From Nostoc sp. NMS9 (GTDB taxonomy: Bacteria > Cyanobacteriota > Cyanobacteriia > Cyanobacteriales > Nostocaceae), in contig NZ_JABXKL010000020.1 of NCBI RefSeq assembly GCF_017114995.1, positions 1 through 64,000 of the forward strand: a stretch of 64,000 bases of DNA. The letters are read 5' to 3'. Under the pieces are notes generated by a model, which was not told the DNA's origin, made no database searches, and saw only the letters and a list, made by a program, of their open reading frames with translations. A program made the position numbers and the translations under genes. Of the stretch, positions 49,367 to 59,288 are shown in pieces (position 1 is the stretch's first letter; every line of letters begins with the position of its first letter).

Positions 49367-50767
49367 TCATTCATTTGATAAGGGTAGGCAAATAGTGAAA
49401 CAAGTTCTGCCTGACTGCGATTCAAATGAAAGCGTACCGTGATGGCGATTTTCTACAATCCGGCGAACTGTTTCTAAACCGAGTCCTGAACCATGCCCCA
49501 CTGATTTGGTGGTGAAAAAAGGTTCAAAAATGCGGGTTTTAATTTCAGGTGGAATTCCATTACCAGAATCGATGATGTCAATATGGGCAAAGCGATCGCA
49601 ATGATGTGTTGTAATTTCCAGCAGTCCTTTTCCATCCATTGCATCAATGGCGTTGTCAATTAAGTTCGTCCACACCTGATTGAGTTCACTGCCATAGGCA
49701 AGGATTTTTGGAAGACTTCGATCGTAATTGCGTTGCACTTGGACACCGCACTTGAGTTTATGAGCAAACAATCGCAAGGTATCTTCCAAGCCTTGATGTA
49801 TATTTACTTCTTGCTGAGTGCCTTGATCGAGGTAAGAATAAGACTTCATCGCTTGCACAAGTTCGGAAATCCTCTCAGATCCTCGCAAACCATGTTTAAT
49901 CATCGACATGACTTCAAAGGAAAGCGCTAGCCAGTGCAATCCCATTTCTCGCAATTCCGTGTCGTCGTTGCGCCAACGTTCCATGAGTTGCTCTAGGGTT
50001 TCAACCTCAACACTACCTTCCGCTAAAGGTTCTGCTAATTTCCATGCTTGGTTTACACCATAGTTTTCTAACCATTCCAGCAATATGTCTTCGCGATCGC
50101 TTAGTGTCACCGGATCTAGGCGATTATTCAAAATCGCATCATAGCCTAGATCGCGTACTCTCAACCAGTGTTGAGTATGGGCTTCGTCAACATTGCGTTG
50201 CCCATAAACTAAGTTCATTCGTTGTAACTCTAGGATGGCGGCTGGCATTTCTCTTAAAGTCCGAACCAGGGCTGCGGCTGGGTTGTTGAGTTCATGAGCT
50301 AGACCGGCGGCAAGTGTCCCTAAAGCTGCCATCTTTTCTCGCCCACGAATGAAAGACTCTAGCCCTCGGACACGACCTTGCATAATTCGGAAGACCATCC
50401 GCTCAAAATCACGACATTCATGCAGCAGTTTACGGAAGTCTTCTCCCTTCATTTCATAAAGGTGGCAATTTGTGAATGCCCGCATTGTCACAGGTGCAGG
50501 TTCATCTGTGAGTACTGGAATTTCACCAAAAAAGGATGGGGCTTCGTGTTGCCCGATGGGAATTTCCACTCCTTCACTGCGGCGGGTGATGTTGATTTTA
50601 CCTTTGACTAAGATAAATAAGCGACATACAGGGTCTCCCTCATGAGACAACACTTCTCCGGCAGAAAGTTCAACTGTTTGAGTGCGATCGCAAACCCACT
50701 GCAATCGCTCTTTGGGAAGTTGTTGAAATGGGTCTAAGTTGATTAATTCCTCAACACATAACATCAA
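49367..50767 (-). CDS. Cyclic nucleotide-binding domain sensor histidine kinase
   Basis: N-terminal cNMP-like 'LSAGEVLSHEGDPVCRLFILVKGKINI', H-box 'GLAHELNNPAAAL', 'GSGLGLETVRRIVENRHHG'. Confidence 0.94.
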   Translation of the reverse strand: MMLCVEELINLDPFQQLPKERLQWVCDRTQTVELSAGEVLSHEGDPVCRLFILVKGKINITRRSEGVEIPIGQHEAPSFFGEIPVLTDEPAPVTMRAFTNCHLYEMKGEDFRKLLHECRDFERMVFRIMQGRVRGLESFIRGREKMAALGTLAAGLAHELNNPAAALVRTLREMPAAILELQRMNLVYGQRNVDEAHTQHWLRVRDLGYDAILNNRLDPVTLSDREDILLEWLENYGVNQAWKLAEPLAEGSVEVETLEQLMERWRNDDTELREMGLHWLALSFEVMSMIKHGLRGSERISELVQAMKSYSYLDQGTQQEVNIHQGLEDTLRLFAHKLKCGVQVQRNYDRSLPKILAYGSELNQVWTNLIDNAIDAMDGKGLLEITTHHCDRFAHIDIIDSGNGIPPEIKTRIFEPFFTTKSVGHGSGLGLETVRRIVENRHHGTLSFESQSGRTCFTICLPLSNE

Positions 50768-50801
50768 TTAACCTCCTTGAGGGGGCAGGGGGGATAATAC
50801 C

Positions 50802-50834
50802 AATTCAAAATTCAAAATTCAAAATTCAAAATTA
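50802..50834. repeat. Heptanucleotide short tandem repeat (aattcaa)n
   Basis: aattcaaaattcaaaattcaaaattcaaaatt. Confidence 0.85.
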
Positions 50835-51041
50835 AGAAAGCCTGACAGAACAAAGGTTTGGGAGTATGTATCTGTCGCATTTTTTTTTCAAATTGGTATA
50901 AGAAAGTAGGGTTATACAGGTGTGTTTTCCTATGGAGAATTTTGGCTTAATATAGTTGAAGAAGACTTTAGTCTCAGTTTATCAGAATTTGCGGAAAACC
51001 CGATTCGTCTATACGGTGGGGATAAATAGCGGTCTGATAGC

Positions 51042-52118
51042 TCAAAATTTATTAAACCCAGCAGAACGACGATAAAGTAACCAGATAAACAGGGGTGAAC
51101 CCAGCAAGGCAGTGACGGAACCTACTGGTAGTTCTACTGCTCCTAGTCTAGAGAGTAAATCTGCAAAAGTGAGTAACCATGCACCTGCAAGGGCGGAAAG
51201 TGGTAAAACAAAGCGATGATCTGTACCAACAATGAGGCGGACACCATGAGGAACAACAAGACCAACAAATCCAACCAAGCCACTGATGCTGACTGCACCT
51301 GCGGCTAATAGAGTGGCGACACCACCAATTAACAGGCGCGATCGCGTCAACGAAAGCCCTAAACTCACAGCTATATCATCTCCCAAAGCCAGTATGTTTA
51401 GCGATCGCCCCAGCAAGCATCCCCCGATCAATGCAACGATGATATAAGGGCCAGTCGTAGCAATTTCTTGCCAACCCCGTCCATTAAGACTACCAACTAG
51501 GAAACTGAGCGCAATTTGAATTTGCCCATCTTCAGCTAAAAGCAGCAATGTACTTTGTACAGCACCAAATAAAGAACTCACCGCCACTCCGCCTAAAATC
51601 AACCGCTCAACAGAAATTCCCGACCCCGAACGACCCAGTAAAATAACGATCCCGGCAGTTAAAATTGCTCCCATCCATGCTGCTAAAGGAATTGCGATCG
51701 GGAATATTTGGCACACAATCATCAGAATTACAAGTAGTCCCGCACCCGCTGAAATGCCCAAAATAAATGGATCGGCAAGACTATTACGTAACATTCCTTG
51801 CAGCAACGCTCCTGACATTCCCAAAGCTGCGCCGACAATGATTGCAGCAGTAATGCGTGGGAGACGTAAATCCCAGAGAATTGTCTGTTTAACCGGATCG
51901 CCTTTGTGGAGAATGGCTTGCCAAAATTCCGACATATTTAAAGGTACTGCTCCTTGAGAAAGGGACAGTGCTAGTGTTACCACCAGTGCTGTACCAAAGA
52001 GTAAAACAGCCCAAAATACGCGGTGTTCAGTAAAAATTTTCTGAAATGTCTGAAATGGTCTAATCAAATTTAGATATGTATTTTTTTTAAATATAATCCG
52101 TACCAAACAAAGCTGCAT
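51042..52118 (-). CDS. FecCD-family iron-siderophore/cobalamin ABC transporter permease
   Basis: 'WDLRLPRITAAIIVGAALGMSGALLQGMLRNSLADPFILGISAGAGL' and 'GLVGFVGLVVPHGVRLIVGTDHRFVLPLSALAGAWLLTFADLLSR'. Confidence 0.95.
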   Translation of the reverse strand: MQLCLVRIIFKKNTYLNLIRPFQTFQKIFTEHRVFWAVLLFGTALVVTLALSLSQGAVPLNMSEFWQAILHKGDPVKQTILWDLRLPRITAAIIVGAALGMSGALLQGMLRNSLADPFILGISAGAGLLVILMIVCQIFPIAIPLAAWMGAILTAGIVILLGRSGSGISVERLILGGVAVSSLFGAVQSTLLLLAEDGQIQIALSFLVGSLNGRGWQEIATTGPYIIVALIGGCLLGRSLNILALGDDIAVSLGLSLTRSRLLIGGVATLLAAGAVSISGLVGFVGLVVPHGVRLIVGTDHRFVLPLSALAGAWLLTFADLLSRLGAVELPVGSVTALLGSPLFIWLLYRRSAGFNKF

Positions 52119-52160
52119 TTAAAGATAGCTTCTCGATGAGAGAGGAGGAATCTAAAAATT

Positions 52161-52370
52161 TGATCCTCAGAAGGTGGACGTTGACCCTCAGAAGCTCAAT
52201 GTTGACCTTCAGAAGGTGAAAGTTGACCCTCAGAAGCTCAATGTTGACCCTCAGAAGGTGAAAGTTGACACTCAGAAGCTCAATGTTGACCCTCAGAAGG
52301 TGAAAGTTGACCCTCAGAAGCTCAATGTTGACCTTCAGAAGGTGGACGTTGACACTCAGAAGCTCAATTT
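52161..52370. repeat. 10 x 21-bp tandem repeat organised as five alternating 42-bp dimers
   Basis: Units tgaccctcagaagctcaatgt and tgaccctcagaaggtgaaagt (or ggtggacgt) alternate strictly. Confidence 0.95.
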
Positions 52371-52410
52371 TTAAGTTTTAACTCCCTCCTCTTGCCCTGT
52401 GCCCGTGCCC

Positions 52411-52605
52411 CTACATTAGTTCTAGTCCACCTTGATAGCCAATCACAATACGTCCACCATCCTTGAGGATGTGGATTTCTATCTGGTCGCTAGCCCAAGT
52501 AATCTGGTCTTGGAAAGCCGGGTTTAACACCCGAATCCGTTGATTGCTAGAAGTCTGAGTTACACACGCTATATCAATACTTTCAAGGATTTCTTGAATA
52601 CCTGC
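52411..52605 (-). pseudogene. C-terminal remnant of a hypothetical gene
   Basis: Open frame without start after an in-frame stop: AGIQEILESIDIACVTQTSSNQRIRVLNPAFQDQITWASDQIEIHILKDGGRIVIGYQGGLELM*. Confidence 0.4.
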
Positions 52606-52920
52606 TATTCATTTGCTACTCAACTCAGCCATTTTTACCCTGATTTTTAGCGTAGGCGTAGCCTGCCGCAGGCATCGCAAGCAGCAATTTTGCTACTCAT
52701 TTTGTGCCCGCTCCAGAGGCGGAAGGTAAACATGCAGCATTTATCACATTTATCAGGGGTAGCGTGATCTTACCGTCCCACTTCCCACAATGGAAAATCA
52801 ACTTTTTCGGATCATGTATCAAGCTTTGGTAGAAATTGCTACAGCCAACACTTTCTTTAATGAGAGCAAGAAAATGAGGGGTTTTCAAACTTGATAAAAT
52901 TTCAGTTACCCTGAATAATC

Positions 52921-53035
52921 ACAGATAAAGCAGCTTTGGCATCTTCTGTGCGAGAGAATACAGATAAAGCAGCTTTGGCATCTTCGTGCGAGAGAATACA
53001 GATAAAGCAGCTTTGGCATCTTCGTGCGAGAGAAT
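52921..53035. repeat. Three direct tandem copies of a 38/39-bp unit upstream of the Hsp70-like gene
   Basis: acagataaagcagctttggcatcttc(t)gtgcgagagaat at 52921-52959, 52960-52997 and 52998-53035, ending 11 bp before the ATG at 53047. Confidence 0.95.
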
Positions 53036-53046
53036 AAATATAAAAT

Positions 53047-54645
53047 ATGGCGATCGCAATCGATTTTGGTACTAGCAACACAGTTATTGCTCGTTGGAAC
53101 CCTGTAACCCAGCAGCCAGAAACCCTGACTCTACCAGGTTTATCAATTAAACAAAGTCTCAATCCGCCACTTATTCCTAGCTTGGTTTATGTCGAAGACG
53201 CAACCCAAAATAAAGTCTTAGTAGGACAACAAGTACGCGATCGCGGTTTTGATCTCAAAGGCGAAATGCGATTTTTCCGCAGCTTCAAACGCGGTATTGG
53301 TGCAGATATTCAAGGTTTCTTACCCGAATTAGATGGGCAAATTGTCACCTTTGAACAAGTAGGGCAATGGTTCCTTACTCAAGTAATTGAAGAACTAGCA
53401 CCTTTGGAAGGTGGGTTAGATTCTCTTGTGTTAACCGTACCTGTAGACAGTTTTGAAGCCTATCGTCACTGGTTGGGAAAAGTTTGTCAAGCCCTTCCCG
53501 TCGAACAAGTGCGAATGCTAGATGAACCCACAGCCGCCGCCCTGGGTTATGGCTTGGCAGATCAAGAAATTCTTTTGGTGATTGACTTTGGTGGCGGTAC
53601 TTTGGATTTGTCCCTTGTCCGGTTGGATCGAGGTGTCCAAGCAACCACCAAACCACTCGGATTTATCCTCAAGTGGGGTAATAAGTCCTTGGCTGAAGAT
53701 TCAAAACAAAAAGTCAAAACTGCCCGTGTACTGGCGAAAGCTGGGCAAAATCTGGGCGGTACTGATATTGATAACTGGTTAGTAGATTACTTTGCCAAAA
53801 CTCAAGAATTGGCGGTAAGTCCTTTGACAACAAGATTGGCAGAACGGGTAAAAATTCAGCTATCGACCCAAAACCAAGCTAGTGAAGTTTATTTTGATGA
53901 TGAGACATTTGAAAGCTATGAACTGGAACTAAACCGCGACACTTTTGATAATATCCTTAAAGAACACGCATTTTTTGAATTATTGGATGAGTCGATGACG
54001 ACATTGTTGCAACAAGCAAAACGGCAAGGGATAGAACTTCCAGATATTAATGCAGTTTTGTTAGTTGGTGGCACAGTGCAATTGCCAGCAGTGCAGACAT
54101 GGATCAAACAGTATTTTGAGCCAGAAAAAATCCGTTGCGAACGTCCCTTTGAAGCGATCGCTCAAGGTGCATTACAGTTAGCACAAGGGATACAAATCAA
54201 AGACTTTCTCTACCATAGTTATGGTATCCGCTACTGGGATCGCCGCAATCAGCGTCACAAATGGCATTCTTTAATTAAAGCTGGACAAGCATATCCGATG
54301 AGTCAGCCAGTGGAATTAGTCTTAGGCGCTTCTGTAGAAAATCAGCCCAGCATTGAATTAATTATGGGAGAATTGGGAGCAGATACAGCTAGTACTGAAG
54401 TTTATTTTGATGGCGATCGTTTAATTACTCGCCGTCTAGACAATAGTGAAACCAGCGTCAAACCTCTCAACGATCAAGAAGGCGCGAGGACAATTGCCCA
54501 ACTGACACCAACCGGATATCCTGGAAGCGATCGGATCAAAATTCTCTTTCAAGTTGATGAACAACGCTTTTTACGAATCACCGTTGAAGACTTATTAACA
54601 AATGACACACTTTTGGAGAATCAACTTGTGGCACAGTTGAGTTAG
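53047..54645 (+). CDS. Hsp70 family protein (DnaK-like ATPase)
   Basis: 'AIDFGTSNTVIARWN', 'LDEPTAAALGYGLADQEILLVIDFGGGTLDLSLV', 'INAVLLVGGTVQLPAVQTWI'. Confidence 0.95.
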   Translation: MAIAIDFGTSNTVIARWNPVTQQPETLTLPGLSIKQSLNPPLIPSLVYVEDATQNKVLVGQQVRDRGFDLKGEMRFFRSFKRGIGADIQGFLPELDGQIVTFEQVGQWFLTQVIEELAPLEGGLDSLVLTVPVDSFEAYRHWLGKVCQALPVEQVRMLDEPTAAALGYGLADQEILLVIDFGGGTLDLSLVRLDRGVQATTKPLGFILKWGNKSLAEDSKQKVKTARVLAKAGQNLGGTDIDNWLVDYFAKTQELAVSPLTTRLAERVKIQLSTQNQASEVYFDDETFESYELELNRDTFDNILKEHAFFELLDESMTTLLQQAKRQGIELPDINAVLLVGGTVQLPAVQTWIKQYFEPEKIRCERPFEAIAQGALQLAQGIQIKDFLYHSYGIRYWDRRNQRHKWHSLIKAGQAYPMSQPVELVLGASVENQPSIELIMGELGADTASTEVYFDGDRLITRRLDNSETSVKPLNDQEGARTIAQLTPTGYPGSDRIKILFQVDEQRFLRITVEDLLTNDTLLENQLVAQLS

Positions 54646-54729
54646 TCAACTAAAAGGATTCAAAAGTGGGATAACGCAATCGTCGAAATTGCGGATGTTG
54701 CGCCTTACTAAGGTCAATTGATGTTACCG

Positions 54730-55299
54730 TTACACCTTACGAACCATTTTTAACCATCCAAAAACTTGATTGACAGTTAATGCAAGTTCAATTTCTGGTA
54801 ATACAGGCAAAAAATCTTCTCTCTGGAGTAGCACTGGCTGCTGCTCCGGTAGAAATACCAAAATACTGAGGTCATCAGGGTCAAGAAACCATCCTAGACG
54901 ACTGCCATACTTCAGACAGTGAAGAATGTTCCCAATTACTTTGTTAGGTTTTTGTTCTGGCGAGAGAATCTCAATCGTCCAGTCTGGTGAAAGTTCAAAA
55001 TTATCAGGTACTTCATCGTCAACTGTGAACGGTATGCGTTCCCACAGAAATACAGCTACATCAGGTACAATTGAGCGTTCCCCAAAGCTACACCGTAATT
55101 CGGGAAACCCATAGGCAATCTTCTGATTCTCTGTGACTTCATTGATAACAGCACAGAGTTTAACTTGTAAGCGGCTGTGTCTCCCTTTTGGCATTGGCTT
55201 TTGAATAATCTCTCCGTTAATATATTCACTGGCAGGCTTTGTTTCTGGGAGCTTCAGAAACTCTTCCAATGTGAGAGGTTGAGTAATTATGACGCTCAT
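54730..55299 (-). CDS. Uma2 family endonuclease-like protein
   Basis: 'TLEEFLKLPETKPASEYINGEIIQKPMPKGRHS', 'IVPDVAVFLWERIP'; paralogous to the ORF at 24640-25248. Confidence 0.93.
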   Translation of the reverse strand: MSVIITQPLTLEEFLKLPETKPASEYINGEIIQKPMPKGRHSRLQVKLCAVINEVTENQKIAYGFPELRCSFGERSIVPDVAVFLWERIPFTVDDEVPDNFELSPDWTIEILSPEQKPNKVIGNILHCLKYGSRLGWFLDPDDLSILVFLPEQQPVLLQREDFLPVLPEIELALTVNQVFGWLKMVRKV

Positions 55300-55338
55300 A
55301 GCTCCTGAATCCCTTGAAGATTGTTTTTAGTCTAGCAA

Positions 55339-55386
55339 GATGTATAGACAGGTGCTTAACTTTGTGAACACACCCGTCTATACATC
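55339..55386 (-). terminator. Hairpin downstream of the L,D-transpeptidase gene
   Basis: gatgtatagac...gtctatacatc 11-bp inverted repeat, extended by ggtg/cacc. Confidence 0.6.
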
Positions 55387-55423
55387 AAAGGAAAAATTGC
55401 AGATATTGATTACGAATTACCGA

Positions 55424-55948
55424 TTATTTCCTCACTACTACTAAAGTTCCTGTTGAAGCCCAGTTGTAAAGATTACGAGCTTGTTTAACAGGTAAATTTA
55501 CGCAACCGTGACTGACTGGAGTCCCAAAACGGTTATGCCAATAAGCGCCGTGAATGGCATACCCTCTATAGAAATACATTGTGTAAGGAACATCAGGAAT
55601 GTTGTAGCCTCTGCCTCGCATCCGGTGAGTGCGATACTTAGAATTAATCCGAAATCTACCTATAGGTGTAGGAGTCGATCGCTTACCTCCAGAAATGCGG
55701 TATGAATGAACAAGTTTATGACCTTCCCATGCACGTAAACGTTGCTCTGACAAATCAATTTCAATCCAGCGAGGTTGGCTAATATTATTAGTGCTGTTTT
55801 GATCGACTGACGTGGCTGTTGCTGTAGTCGAGTTGGGTATACCTGTTAGCGGTGATGACCAAGAGAATAAAGTCACCACCATCAGCGCCACACCTGTACA
55901 AAAAGTTCCTGAAGAACGAATCCCACCACGGCGAATCCAAGTTTGCAT
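55424..55948 (-). CDS. L,D-transpeptidase (YkuD)
   Basis: '[43 protein letters not shown]' catalytic HGCVN motif. Confidence 0.95.
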   Translation of the reverse strand: MQTWIRRGGIRSSGTFCTGVALMVVTLFSWSSPLTGIPNSTTATATSVDQNSTNNISQPRWIEIDLSEQRLRAWEGHKLVHSYRISGGKRSTPTPIGRFRINSKYRTHRMRGRGYNIPDVPYTMYFYRGYAIHGAYWHNRFGTPVSHGCVNLPVKQARNLYNWASTGTLVVVRK

Positions 55949-56355
55949 TATGCCTCATCTTCTAAACTACGCAAAAATCATCAAGTGAAGTAATTTTCCA
56001 GAAAATTACAAATTTCCAGATCGACTACTTGCTTTCTATGGAGGATTTACGCAATTCATCCGTTAATGCTTCTCAAGACAAGTCCTAAGTTAATCTGCAT
56101 CCAATTTGCACATTTGTCATTTGTCCATAATTAAATGATGAGTCTTAACTAGTGACTAATGACCAATGACTAATTACAAAGGACAATTTTTACAAAAATC
56201 TGTCATTTAAATGCTTAAATACAAACTTTCCCCAAATTTATATTTGCATTTGTAATTTCATACAGGAATTGTCAGGATTTCCGCTTATTTTTTGGGCAAA
56301 TCGTTAAATGCCCTTTTCTAGATTTTATTCCAAGTTCAGTAATTCCGACTCCGAA

Positions 56356-56385
56356 GATTCCCAGCATAAAATATTGCTGGGAATC
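56356..56385 (-). terminator. Hairpin downstream of the second L,D-transpeptidase gene
   Basis: gattcccagca-taaaatat-tgctgggaatc inverted repeat. Confidence 0.6.
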
Positions 56386-56451
56386 ACTTAATTGTCTTGA
56401 TTTGTTGTTATTTATAATTTTACCTAAATTGCTTTTTGGCTGCTTCACCTA

Positions 56452-56988
56452 CTATTTATGAATGACTATTGGTGTCCCTACTGATGCCCACTCGAATAGC
56501 CATTTTGCATGTTTAGGTGCGATATTCACACAGCCGTGGCTCACTGGAGTACCAAATCTCTTATGCCAATAAGCTCCGTGAATAGCGTAATTACCTTGGT
56601 AAAACATCGCATAAGGAACGTTGGGAACATTGTAGTTTTCTCCCTGCATCCGCGTAGTTTTGAACTTGGATTGAACCTTAAAAGTACCAACAAGAGTAGG
56701 AGTGGCTTTTTTCCCAGAGGAAATAGCACTTCCATAAACCACTTTGTCACCTTGCCAAGCTATTAATCTTTGCTTTGAAAGATCAATTTGAATCCAGCGC
56801 TGATTTGATTGTTGTAATGTCTGGATTTTTTGTGCAATTACTTGATTTTTGGAATTCGCCCAAACTTCACTGGTTCCAGTATTAGTAAAAACACTTAAGG
56901 ACAGTGCTGTACCAGTAAGGAGTATTTGTAAGCGACGCACCCAGTCAGGAGAATTTTGTCTTTTCATTTTAGATACACTCACACTCAA
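56452..56988 (-). CDS. L,D-transpeptidase (YkuD)
   Basis: '[43 protein letters not shown]'. Confidence 0.95.
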   Translation of the reverse strand: MSVSVSKMKRQNSPDWVRRLQILLTGTALSLSVFTNTGTSEVWANSKNQVIAQKIQTLQQSNQRWIQIDLSKQRLIAWQGDKVVYGSAISSGKKATPTLVGTFKVQSKFKTTRMQGENYNVPNVPYAMFYQGNYAIHGAYWHKRFGTPVSHGCVNIAPKHAKWLFEWASVGTPIVIHK

Positions 56989-57080
56989 ATCATCGGGTCT
57001 TGAGAAACTTATCAGGTTTCACCTTTATTTCCCTATCTATTACTTTAATAGACGTGAATGTTTGATGATTTGATTCTAAG

Positions 57081-57713
57081 TTAACCTAACTGTTGCATTA
57101 GGTTTTTTGCCTGAGTTGCGATCGCTGACCAATTTCCCTCTGTGACAAGCTTTTGGGGAAATAATTCTCCGCTCAAACCGACAGCGATCGCTCCAGCTTG
57201 CAAAAATTCTTTGGCATTTTTTAGAGTCACGCCGCCAGTAGGAATTAAGGGAATCTCACCCAGCGGTCCTTGCAAACTTTTGATATAGTTAGTCCCTCCC
57301 ACTGCTTGCACGGGAAACACTTTTACACAACTAGCACCTTGACTCCAGGCGGTAACAATTTCTGTAGGAGTCAGCGCTCCTGGTATGATAGGCACATTGT
57401 TTTCTTGTGCTGCTTTAATCATTGCCGAATCAACGTGGGGTGTGAAGAGGAATTGCGCCCCAGAGGCGATCGCATCTTGTAACTGCTGCACATTAAATAG
57501 CGTACCAGTGCCAACGATACAGGCTGGTAATTCCGACCGTAGTTGACTGATTAATTCCCCAGCCCGATCGCTATTCCAGGTAATCTCAATTAGCTGCATT
57601 CCCCCAGATGCTACAGCCATTGCCATTTGCTGCCCCAATTCGATTTTAGGGGCACGGATAACTGCGATCGCTCGGTGTTTTTCCAACTGTGATAACCAAA
57701 TTTGATTAGGCAT
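57081..57713 (-). CDS. eda: Bifunctional KDPG/KHG aldolase
   Basis: 'AIAVIRA', 'MQLIEITWNSD', 'VGTGTLFNVQQLQDAIASGAQFLFTPH', 'IPGALTPTEIVTAWSQGASCVKVFPV', 'PLIPTGGVTL'. Confidence 0.94.
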   Translation of the reverse strand: MPNQIWLSQLEKHRAIAVIRAPKIELGQQMAMAVASGGMQLIEITWNSDRAGELISQLRSELPACIVGTGTLFNVQQLQDAIASGAQFLFTPHVDSAMIKAAQENNVPIIPGALTPTEIVTAWSQGASCVKVFPVQAVGGTNYIKSLQGPLGEIPLIPTGGVTLKNAKEFLQAGAIAVGLSGELFPQKLVTEGNWSAIATQAKNLMQQLG

Positions 57714-57828
57714 TTTGACTAGAGATTGGGGACTGGGAGTAGGGATTGGGACTAGAGAATAGTTTTCTCTCTAAAGTATTGAAGGGATTCAAAAAGGTAA
57801 AATTATAAAGAATCGTTACAACATAATC

Positions 57829-58509
57829 ATGTCAGCTATCCAAACAACTGTAGTTCTTGCTATGACGGCCGATGGAAAAATTAGCGCCGTAGATCCGAAA
57901 GCGCCTCGTGAACCCGATGTAGTCGATCAAGCACACTTGGAATATCAAGCCTCCCTTGCCGATCTATTGCTGGTAGGAGCAGGGACAATTCGGGCTGAGG
58001 GGGGAACCTTTACAATTCGCGATCCCGAACTGTTGGCAGCACGTGAGGTTCGGGGTCAATCTCCCCAGCCGATTACTTGCGTTGTTTCAGCTTCCCTTAA
58101 CTTATCGCCGGACTTGCCTTTTTTGAGTCAGGACATTGAGCGATGGATATTTACCACACGGACTGGTTTGCAGCGCAGTTCTGATACAACAACCTTGCAA
58201 AAACTGGCTGAATTAATTGATTTGGGAGATACAGACCTGGACTGGGATCGGGCCTACACCTTGATAGCAGAGCGGGGTCTTCACAAAGTCGTTGCTTTGG
58301 GAGGTGGCTCTTTAACAGCTGCTCTAGTTCAGGCAGGGCGAATTGACGATTGGTGGTTGACCATTTGGCCAGTAATTTATGGAGGAAAGCACGCCCCTAG
58401 CCCAGTGGAGGGAGAGGGTTTTGTCCCCAATACTGCTCCTCATCTCCAACTCATTGAAACTCGTCAGGTTGGAAGTGATTTATTTTTACATTACCGCACG
58501 GTCAAGTGA
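57829..58509 (+). CDS. RibD C-terminal/dihydrofolate reductase-like family protein
   Basis: 'VVLAMTADGKISAVDPKAPREPDVVDQAHLEYQASLADLLLVGAGTIRAEGGTF', 'VVALGGGSLTAALVQAGRIDDWWLTIWPVIYGG'. Confidence 0.92.
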   Translation: MSAIQTTVVLAMTADGKISAVDPKAPREPDVVDQAHLEYQASLADLLLVGAGTIRAEGGTFTIRDPELLAAREVRGQSPQPITCVVSASLNLSPDLPFLSQDIERWIFTTRTGLQRSSDTTTLQKLAELIDLGDTDLDWDRAYTLIAERGLHKVVALGGGSLTAALVQAGRIDDWWLTIWPVIYGGKHAPSPVEGEGFVPNTAPHLQLIETRQVGSDLFLHYRTVK

Positions 58510-58633
58510 AAACGCGCTGCCAGAATTAAGCACTATGATCCTTGATATTAAAAAGCAGCGGAAGAGGGGTACTTTTGCCCACAATTCCACTCAGTTTGTA
58601 CCTTTTACCCTGCCCCTTGCCTCCTGCCTCTCA

Positions 58634-58990
<357 letters not shown>

Positions 58991-59118
58991 CTACCTACTT
59001 ATCTGCTAGAGATTTTATATTAAGTCCACCTAATCACTCATCATTGACAAAATTTGATGGTGCGGGTACACCCCAATTTACTGTTCGTTTAGGTTTTTTC
59101 AGGTAAAGCTATGAAAAA

Positions 59119-59149
59119 ACCTGCTAATCTTTTAAAAAGACTAGCAGGT
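59119..59149 (-). terminator. Terminator of tRNA-Pro
   Basis: acctgcta...tagcaggt hairpin; on the minus strand it is followed by TTTTTT. Confidence 0.75.
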
Positions 59150-59164
59150 ATGGCTTATCATCAA

Positions 59165-59238
59165 TCGGAGCGGCGGGATTCGAACCCACGACCTCCACTA
59201 CCCCAAAGTGGCGCGCTACCAAGCTGCGCTACGCCCCG
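59165..59238 (-). tRNA. tRNA-Pro (anticodon UGG)
   Basis: Reverse complement cggggcgtagcgcagcttggtagcgcgccactttggggtagtggaggtcgtgggttcgaatcccgccgctccga: complete cloverleaf, TTTGGGG anticodon loop, GGTTCGAATCC T-arm. Confidence 0.97.
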
Positions 59239-59288
59239 GTCAGAATTCCTATCATATAACAAAACTCTAGGATAATCAAGAGGCAATT

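Noticed and set aside
52161-52370. Possible CRISPR array (regularly spaced repeats)
   Set aside because: The whole 21-bp period is repeated with no unique spacers and no cas genes nearby; it is a plain tandem repeat.
52921-53035. Possible CRISPR-like or tracr-like repeat cluster
   Set aside because: Copies are directly contiguous with no spacers; no cas genes are in the window.
52902-53162. Minus-strand 86-aa ORF
   Set aside because: Its sequence is the antisense of the 38-bp repeats and of the Hsp70 N-terminus; best explained as a by-product of the repeats.
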